48,069 nucleotides of DNA from an uncultured Eggerthellaceae bacterium (lineage in GTDB: Bacteria; Actinomycetota; Coriobacteriia; Coriobacteriales; Eggerthellaceae), in assembly GCA_910580205.1 (NCBI GenBank), contig CAJTVP010000014.1, forward strand, positions 1 to 48,069. The letters are read 5' to 3'. Made by a program: the position numbers and the translations under genes. Shown one piece after another: positions 43,372 through 48,069 of the stretch. Below the pieces are notes generated by a model, which was given only the letters and a program-made list of their open reading frames with translations, was not told the origin of the DNA and did not search any database. Position 1 is the first letter of the stretch; every line of letters begins with the position of its first letter.

Positions 43372-43616
43372 CAAATCTCCTCTCCGACAGGATCGCCCCA
43401 ATCGGACTCTTCGCTCACATAGCGCTTGCCATCCCATCCATGCATGCGCCCATGGATGGTGAAACGTTCGCGAGCCGGCTCAATGATAAGACGCGTATCA
43501 TTCTCAACGGAGATCACAACATCATCCCCAGCCCGCACCCCGATCATCTCGCAGAGTGCTTTAGGCAAACGAAGGGCAGAAGCGTTGCCCCATTTTCCAA
43601 TCGTCGCCGTAGTCAT
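43368..43616 (-). CDS. mazE: MazE-like AbrB-fold antitoxin
   Basis: An 82-residue protein with an N-terminal SpoVT/AbrB swapped-hairpin DNA-binding domain (TIGKWGNASALRLPKALCEM, AGDDVVISVEND) and an acidic, Trp-rich C-terminus (WDGKRYVSEESDWGDPVGEE) that should bind MazF. Start: ATG at 43616 with AAAGGGG upstream. A perfect palindrome covering the promoter -10 box lies 16 bases ahead, consistent with autorepression. Confidence 0.9.
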   Translation of the reverse strand: MTTATIGKWGNASALRLPKALCEMIGVRAGDDVVISVENDTRLIIEPARERFTIHGRMHGWDGKRYVSEESDWGDPVGEEIW

Positions 43617-43631
43617 GGATTGCCCCTTTCA

Positions 43632-43670
43632 GATATACATAGTATATCACGGCATCCCACAGACTTCCAA
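43632..43670 (-). promoter_or_regulatory. mazEF promoter and operator
   Basis: GATATAC-ATA-GTATATC (43632-43648) is a perfect 7-bp dyad with three central bases. It covers the minus-strand -10 box TATACT (43646-43641). TTGGAA 18 bases further upstream (43670-43665) serves as -35. Confidence 0.75.
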
Positions 43671-43788
43671 AGACGTTGGTTGACCGTAGCCGCGCTGATG
43701 CCGCAAGCGAAGCGCGCCAGCACCCCATATATAAACGATGCAGACAGGCAAAGTCAGCGAGGCGTTTTCATCAAGAGAAATAAAAAGA

Positions 43789-43810
43789 GCAGGCTCTCAA
43801 CCAAACCTGC
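43789..43810 (-). terminator. Intrinsic terminator of the tRNA operon
   Basis: GCAGG (43789-43793) and CCTGC (43806-43810) form the stem; on the minus strand TCTTTTTATTTC follows. It lies 12 bases past the 3' end of tRNA-Ala. Confidence 0.7.
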
Positions 43811-43821
43811 CACCGCATTCG

Positions 43822-43897
43822 TGGTGGAGCGTAGGGGGATCGAACCCCTGACCTCAGGCTTGCAAAGCCCGCGCTCTCCCAGCTGAGCTAACGCCCC
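43822..43897 (-). tRNA. tRNA-Ala (TGC)
   Basis: A 76-base cloverleaf including an encoded CCA. The acceptor stem GGGGCGT/ACGCTCC contains the G3-U70 pair that identifies alanine tRNAs. The anticodon loop is TTTGCAA (anticodon TGC), and the T-loop is TTCGATC. Follows tRNA-Ile by 62 bases on the same strand, an Ile-Ala order usually met in rRNA spacers, but no rRNA is present here. Confidence 0.96.
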
Positions 43898-43959
43898 ACT
43901 TCATTAATAAACGCTCCACCGGCTAACTCGGCTCACGGTGGAGCGTTTATCGCAACAAA

Positions 43960-44036
<77 letters not shown>

Positions 44037-44163
44037 CCTTGAAACGCTCGGCTATCCTACAACAAAGTAACGTTTTGGGTCAAGAAAATCCACCACCTTC
44101 ACATTCCTTCTGTGAACGGCGCGCCTTCGGCTACTATCTCCAAAGGATAAGGAGGTGATCGTG

Positions 44164-44709
44164 ATGGATGCGATGAACGACGAGCGGCAAGCCAATCAGG
44201 TCAAAACGCTGGTGCCGCTGCGTGTGCTGACCTTGATCTTCACCGGTCCCATCAATCCGGCGGTTCTCGTGCTTGAGCCGGTCGAAGAGATGGTCAACGG
44301 CTGTTCCCGCGTCATTCCCATCTGGGTGGGCGCGAACGAAGCCATGCAGCTGGGCGTTGCCATCGAACAGGCGAAAACGCCTCGGCCCATGACCCATGAT
44401 CTGTTCATCGACGCCATCACGAACTTGGATGCCTGCGTGGACCATGTGCTGATCGACGACGTGAAAGGTGAAACCTACTTTGCGAAACTGGTGCTGCGCC
44501 ACGGAGGTCGGTTGATCTCTTTGGATGCGCGACCCACCGACGCGCTTTCGCTGGCGCTCCGAGAGGATGCGCCATTCATGATCACTGAAGAGGTGCTTGA
44601 ACAGGCATCGTTCCCCTACCTGTTCAAGGAACCGGAAGACCGGGATGCAGAAATGGAGGAGTTCCACTCCTTCGTGGATTCTCTGTCCCCAGATGATTTT
44701 TCCAGCTGA
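44164..44709 (+). CDS. DUF151 bifunctional-nuclease-family protein
   Basis: A 181-residue protein of the BFN/DUF151 family (RNase/DNase activity reported for some members). Diagnostic stretches are VLVLEPVEEMVNGCSRVIPI, WVGANEAMQLGVAIE, RPMTHDLFIDAI, YFAKLVLRHGG and SLDARPTDALSLALREDAPF. Start: ATG at 44164, eight bases after AGGAGG; GTG at 44161 is the alternative. It stands alone between the tRNAs and a small-RNA locus. Confidence 0.88.
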   Translation: MDAMNDERQANQVKTLVPLRVLTLIFTGPINPAVLVLEPVEEMVNGCSRVIPIWVGANEAMQLGVAIEQAKTPRPMTHDLFIDAITNLDACVDHVLIDDVKGETYFAKLVLRHGGRLISLDARPTDALSLALREDAPFMITEEVLEQASFPYLFKEPEDRDAEMEEFHSFVDSLSPDDFSS

Positions 44710-44781
44710 CAGGCAAGCGGAATGAACCGCATGCAGCGCTCGTGACAATCTGGCAATAGAGTGGATTGCTGTTTTGAATGC

Positions 44782-44790
44782 TGCTATAAT
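44782..44790 (+). promoter_or_regulatory. Extended -10 promoter of the small RNA
   Basis: TGCTATAAT gives a consensus -10 with the TGn extension; the -35 (TGGATT, 17 bases upstream) is poor, as is usual for extended -10 promoters. Transcription would begin at about 44797. Confidence 0.7.
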
Positions 44791-44796
44791 CCACGA

Positions 44797-44890
44797 ATGG
44801 CCGGCAAAGCCCGTTGGTGGTTAACCTTGGGCGGGCGGCGCGGTTAGGTTTTTGAGATAAGGCCGGTTGCCTCCGGCCTTATTCTTTTCT
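44797..44890 (+). ncRNA. Small RNA, candidate antitoxin of a type I toxin-antitoxin locus (or leaderless 16-codon message)
   Basis: A transcript of about 95 bases is bounded by the extended -10 promoter and a strong hairpin terminator (44857-44882). It contains GCCCG...CGGGC and other self-complementary segments. The predicted first base is the A of an ATG opening a 16-codon frame, MAGKARWWLTLGGRRG. It converges on the small peptide gene at 44879-45001 and shares its terminator, as RNA II does in the Fst/par locus. It also shares TGGCCGGCA with the peptide's 5' leader. No known Rfam family is recognised. Confidence 0.5.
44857..44882. terminator. Shared bidirectional terminator
   Basis: ATAAGGCCGG and CCGGCCTTAT form a 10-bp stem with a 6-base loop (TTGCCT). 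On the plus strand TCTTTTCTCC follows; on the minus strand CTCAAAAACC follows, a weaker exit. The stop codon TAA of the minus-strand peptide is part of the stem. Confidence 0.75.
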
Positions 44891-45001
44891 CCTCCGCTCC
44901 ATCCGTCGGTGCTTATACGTCCTCCAAACTTCGAGTATGAACCCGGCTACGGTACAAACCGCAGCAGCAGCTTCGAGGAGCTTCAAGATCATATCGATCA
45001 T
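44879..45001 (-). CDS. 40-residue hydrophobic peptide, candidate type I toxin
   Basis: The peptide starts MIDMILKLLEAAAAVCTVAG, continues FILEVWRT and ends in a strongly basic tail, YKHRRMERRRKE. One membrane helix followed by a positive tail is the design of Fst/Ldr-type pore-forming toxins. The ribosome site GAGGAGG stands 7 to 8 bases before the ATG. A TAGAAT -10-like box lies about 60 bases upstream on the minus strand. The convergent small RNA at 44797-44890 overlaps its 3' end. It lacks the proline of classic Fst, so the family assignment is by architecture only. Confidence 0.6.
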   Translation of the reverse strand: MIDMILKLLEAAAAVCTVAGFILEVWRTYKHRRMERRRKE

Positions 45002-45226
45002 AGGCAACGCCTCCTCTCGGACGCGCCACCCGCACACGGACCATGCCGGCCAGCCCGGATTCTAGCACCTCCATATAGCCAAAAATCGCTCTAGCTTCAT
45101 TACTGTTTGACGCGATTTTCGCCAACTCTCTTCGCGTCTTGACCTAGCCGCGATTCGTCTCGATTGCAGTCAACGGAGCGAATACGAAAGGTCGGGCGCT
45201 AAAACAACTGCGTTATACTTGTTTGC

Positions 45227-45397
45227 GGAGTCCTGCCCCGCCACACATTGCGATGGACCGACGTTTTTTCTAAGGGAGCTCTACATTGCAGGCGGAATGG
45301 GGATTCGTGCCCGTTGGTACGAAAGCCAGGAAACCGGTTGCGAGCACCCACCTTGACTGGTGGGTTCATCCTTAGATGGTCGCGGGCGGGACTTTTC
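45227..45397 (+). ncRNA. ssrS: Probable 6S RNA
   Basis: About 170 bases follow a TATACT -10 box (45214-45219). The ends, AGTCCTGCCCCGC and GCGGGCGGGACT, close into a long stem followed by TTTT, as in Gram-positive 6S RNAs that begin near AGTCCTG. The inner arm CACCCACC...GGTGGGTT resembles the apical hairpins of 6S RNA, which binds RNA polymerase holoenzyme by imitating an open promoter. It lies directly downstream of (convergent with) nrdG. The overlapping Arg-rich frame is a shadow. Identification is by structure, not by search. Confidence 0.65.
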
Positions 45398-45421
45398 CCA
45401 CATCTCACCACCAGACAGCCA

Positions 45422-45955
45422 TCACCAATTCGATGGCACTTCCAGCTCCGGCTGCTCCTGCGCCCACTCCACCACCCCGCCGCATTCAAGCGACCGGGGC
45501 ACGTTGATGAGACGCTGATTCGTAGACCCGCGCCACGGGCAGTCGATGGACTTCAACGCCTCTACGAACGGGCCATCCACCAGCACATCGGTATGCTCTA
45601 GCAAACGACCGATCCCTTCATCATCCCGCTTCATGAGGTCCTCGAACAGATAGCCCGTGTACGTCCATACGTCGAAAGACGCTTCCTTCAGACGGACAGC
45701 AAGCTCGGCACATGCATCGGCCTGCTCAAACGGCTCGCCTCCTGAAAGCGTCACGCCGGTGATGAGAGGATTCTTGCGGATGTCCGTGAACACCTCTTCG
45801 ACCGTGTGCTCCTCACCCCCTTCGAAGGGCTGGCTTTCAGGATTGTGGCAGCCCGGACAGCCATGAGAGCATCCTTGCACGAACACGGCATAGCGAAGTC
45901 CCGGACCATCCACGATGCTATCTTGGACAGTGCCATACAACTTGAGCGTGGTCAT
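45422..45955 (-). CDS. nrdG: Anaerobic ribonucleotide reductase activating protein
   Basis: A 177-residue radical-SAM enzyme that installs the glycyl radical on NrdD. The cluster motif is CSHGCPGC (C29, C33, C36), followed by NPESQPF, VTLSGGEPFEQ and VLVDGPF. Start: ATG overlapping the mscS stop by four bases (ATGA). It is on the same strand as nrdD, which lies upstream of mscS, so nrdD-mscS-nrdG may be one expression region, although mscS seems to have its own promoter. Its presence fits strictly anaerobic life. Confidence 0.95.
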   Translation of the reverse strand: MTTLKLYGTVQDSIVDGPGLRYAVFVQGCSHGCPGCHNPESQPFEGGEEHTVEEVFTDIRKNPLITGVTLSGGEPFEQADACAELAVRLKEASFDVWTYTGYLFEDLMKRDDEGIGRLLEHTDVLVDGPFVEALKSIDCPWRGSTNQRLINVPRSLECGGVVEWAQEQPELEVPSNW

Positions 45956-46836
45956 GAGCGCGCTCCTTGGAATCTCTTCTTGACCAGTTGGATGAGGCCC
46001 TTCGGCGCTTTGACGTACTTGATATGGCGTCTGCGCTTTCGCGGCTTTCCCATCCGGCTGGCATGGTCAGAAATGGCCTTGAGCGCTGCGGTCTTCACCT
46101 GGCCCACGTTCGCACCCTCCATCACGGAGAACGCAAGCGTTCCACGGTACCCCCGTTCCGTGACCTCTGAGAGATCGATCTTCGCATGGTCCGTCAGCAC
46201 GGTGATGGCTTTGACGGCCTTATCCACTTGGCTCTCCATCTCCTGAAGGAGCTGGCTCATGGGGATGTCCGTTTGCGGGATGATGAGGTTCACGCGGATG
46301 AGGCTGCGTGGTGGCAGCTTGACCAGGGCATCCGTGTTCATGAGCGAATTCGGGATGATGATGCGCTCCCCGCGCGGTGTGATGATGCGCGTATGCCGCC
46401 AGGTGACGTCATCCACCACGCCTTCACTGGAGCCGATGCGGATGTGGTCTCCTGGAATCACCAGCTTCGTGAGGCTGACCTGCAAGCCGGCGATCAGGTT
46501 CGCCAAAGTGTCTTGGAAACCGAGTGAAACCGCGATGCCTCCGATGCCCAGCGCAGTGATGGCCGCAGAGATGTTCACGTTGAAACAGCTGGACAGGATG
46601 ACGCAAACGCCCACCGCCCACACGGTGCCGCGTGCGATGTTGACGAAGATGCTGGACGCGGGCAGCGGGTTCTTGTCCACATGGAGGAGCTTCTTGATGA
46701 GCCGCGTGATCAGATGAGCGCAGAACGCGGTGACCGCAAGGATCAGCAGGATGGTGATGAGCGTGCTGAGCCAATCGTTGTTGAGCACGTCGCCCAGCCA
46801 AACCCGGAATCCGTTTGTGATGGCATCAAGAGTCAT
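45952..46836 (-). CDS. mscS: MscS-type mechanosensitive channel
   Basis: A 294-residue small-conductance channel: N-terminal helices (LSTLITILLILAVTAFCAHL), the pore helix ITALGIGGIAVSLGFQDTLANLIAG and the MscS beta domain (IRIGSSEGVVDDVTWRHTRI, IIIPNSLMNTDALVK). It releases solutes upon osmotic downshock. Start: ATG at 46836; TACAAT ends seven bases upstream, so a leaderless message is likely. A TTG at 46860 would include the -10 box. Its stop overlaps nrdG by four bases. Confidence 0.92.
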   Translation of the reverse strand: MTLDAITNGFRVWLGDVLNNDWLSTLITILLILAVTAFCAHLITRLIKKLLHVDKNPLPASSIFVNIARGTVWAVGVCVILSSCFNVNISAAITALGIGGIAVSLGFQDTLANLIAGLQVSLTKLVIPGDHIRIGSSEGVVDDVTWRHTRIITPRGERIIIPNSLMNTDALVKLPPRSLIRVNLIIPQTDIPMSQLLQEMESQVDKAVKAITVLTDHAKIDLSEVTERGYRGTLAFSVMEGANVGQVKTAALKAISDHASRMGKPRKRRRHIKYVKAPKGLIQLVKKRFQGARS

Positions 46837-46941
46837 GACGGTTATTGTACCAGCGAACAAAGAGCCGGGCAGGCTATGGACCCACCCGGCTCAGATTTCG
46901 TTGTCGCTTGGTGACGCACGCGCCCAGCGGCGCGCACGACC

Positions 46942-48069
46942 CTAGATCTGATGCTTCACGCGCTCGCTCTCTTCGGCGCGCTTCGCATCGTTGAAGCGAT
47001 CCAGCGTGCCCACCAGATACCCCGTGATGCGGCGGATGCGCTCGAAGCCTTGGTTGCCTTCGTCCTCAGCGCGGCCGCACTTCGGGCAGGTGTCGCCGAT
47101 GATGCCGTTGTACCCGCAGATGGGATCGCGGTCCACCGGGTGATTGATGGAGCCATAGCCCATGCCGCTTTCCTTCATGAAGCGGATGACGGACTCGAAC
47201 GCCTCCAGGTTTTCCGTGGGGTCCCCGTCCAGTTCGATGTAGCTGATGTGCCCGCCGTTGGTGAGCGCGTGGTAGGGCGCTTCGATGCGGATCTTGTCGA
47301 ACGCGGAGATGTCATGGTAGACCGGCACATGGAAGCCGTTGGTGTAGTAATCCCTGTCCGTGACGCCCGGAATGGAGCCATAGCGCTCCCGGTCCATGCG
47401 GACGAAGCGGCCAGACAGTCCCTCCGCCGGCGTGGCGATGAGCGTGTAGTTCATCTGGCGCTCCTGAGAGATGCGGTCACAGTAGCTGCGCATATGACCG
47501 ACGATCTCAAGGCCCAGACGCTGCGCCTCCTTGCTCTGACCGTGATGCTGACCGGTGAGCGCCACCAGGCATTCCGCCAAGCCGATGAAGCCCGTGGTCA
47601 ACGTGCCATGCTTGAGCACCTCGCGCTGCTCGTCCTCCGGATCAAGGTTCTCAGAATCAATCCAGACGCCCTGACCCATGAGGAACGGAGCGTTGTACAC
47701 GCGCTTGTGAGCTTGGATCTCAAAGCGCTCGTCAAGCTGCCCGGTCACGAGTGCCAGCTTGGAATCAAGCAGATCGAAGAACAGGTCAACGTCACCCTTG
47801 GCGCGGATGGCCAAGCGCGGCAGGTTGATGGACGTGAAGGACAGGTTCCCGCGGCCAGGCGTGACCTCACGAGACGGGTCGAACACGTTGCCCATGACGC
47901 GCGTGCGGCAACCCATGTAGGCGATCTCCGTTTCCGGCGTCCCCTTGTAATACTGAGCGTTGAACGGCGCATCCAAGAAGCTGAAGTTCGGGAACAGGCG
48001 CTTCGCAGAGCAGCGCATGGCCAGCTTGAACAGGTCGTAGTTCGGGTCCTCCGGATTGTAGTTCACGCC
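46942..48069 (-). CDS. nrdD: Anaerobic ribonucleoside-triphosphate reductase, C-terminal part (runs off the window)
   Basis: About 375 C-terminal residues are present; the N-terminus lies beyond the window edge. Recognisable blocks are GRGNLSFTSINLPRLA, GFIGLAECLVALTG, INHPVDRDPICGYNG with the zinc-binding CGYN...CPKCG, and the glycyl-radical motif near RRITGYLVGTLDRFND. The protein reduces NTPs to dNTPs without oxygen, using formate or thioredoxin as reductant depending on type. mscS and nrdG follow on the same strand after about 105 bases. Confidence 0.95.
   Translation of the reverse strand, partial: GVNYNPEDPNYDLFKLAMRCSAKRLFPNFSFLDAPFNAQYYKGTPETEIAYMGCRTRVMGNVFDPSREVTPGRGNLSFTSINLPRLAIRAKGDVDLFFDLLDSKLALVTGQLDERFEIQAHKRVYNAPFLMGQGVWIDSENLDPEDEQREVLKHGTLTTGFIGLAECLVALTGQHHGQSKEAQRLGLEIVGHMRSYCDRISQERQMNYTLIATPAEGLSGRFVRMDRERYGSIPGVTDRDYYTNGFHVPVYHDISAFDKIRIEAPYHALTNGGHISYIELDGDPTENLEAFESVIRFMKESGMGYGSINHPVDRDPICGYNGIIGDTCPKCGRAEDEGNQGFERIRRITGYLVGTLDRFNDAKRAEESERVKHQI

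Noticed and set aside
44797..44890. SRP (4.5S) RNA or tmRNA
   Set aside because: No GGAA/GNRA apical SRP motif, no tRNA-like ends, and far too short for tmRNA.
45199..45489. 96-residue minus-strand frame
   Set aside because: It covers the probable 6S RNA and the end of nrdG, is Arg/Gly-rich and lacks a start signal.

Overview
The window reads as a chromosomal segment of a high-GC, anaerobic gut actinobacterium of the Eggerthellaceae type (Coriobacteriia; Eggerthella/Gordonibacter relatives). The signs are three LuxR-type regulators fused to MFS-like membrane domains, three molybdopterin (Moco) oxidoreductases each paired with a small two-cluster ferredoxin, a TetR plus DUF5692-like pair, anaerobic ribonucleotide reductase genes, and several apparently leaderless genes. 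This placement rests on gene content only; no search was run.

Layout. 397-8714: a Moco operon on the minus strand (803-aa enzyme, ferredoxin, two small Cys-rich proteins, MFS carrier) flanked by two membrane LuxR regulators. 8821-9408: a toxin-antitoxin-like pair with a perfect operator palindrome. 9416-20757: eleven minus-strand genes: an 831-aa Moco enzyme and ferredoxin, then, beyond a hairpin, a 59-aa protein, an amidohydrolase-fold decarboxylase-like enzyme, an MFS carrier, a Cys-motif protein, a DHA2 exporter, a FucI-like isomerase-fold protein, a carrier-protein-like protein, SufS and SufE. 20961-23655: ApbE, a DUF5692-like membrane protein and its TetR regulator. 23697-33434: a third LuxR regulator and a 2179-aa surface protein, bounded on both sides by arrays of intergenic repeats.

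33435-38460: a YbhN-like membrane protein, and a third Moco enzyme plus ferredoxin divergent from a tandem-MarR regulator. 38676-42985: typA, a CPBP protease, a TraX-like protein, a cyanophycin-synthetase-N-like protein and a QueT transporter. 43039-43616: mazEF. 43822-44036: tRNA-Ala and tRNA-Ile. 44164-45421: a DUF151 nuclease, a type I toxin-antitoxin-like convergent pair and a probable 6S RNA. 45422 to the edge: nrdG, mscS and the 3' part of nrdD.

How it works together. The two LuxR-flanked or LuxR-near Moco systems look like inducible enzymes for small, probably aromatic or plant- or host-derived compounds. MFS carriers bring the substrate in, the soluble Moco enzyme with its ferredoxin reduces or rearranges it, and in the second cluster a decarboxylase-like enzyme and an isomerase-fold enzyme may process it further. 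The linked carrier-like protein, SufS and SufE suggest a sulfur-transfer step not usually seen with such enzymes. That 11-gene cluster, the convergent small-RNA/small-peptide locus near 44.8-45.0 kb, and the structured repeat families around the giant surface protein are the best candidates for undescribed biology.
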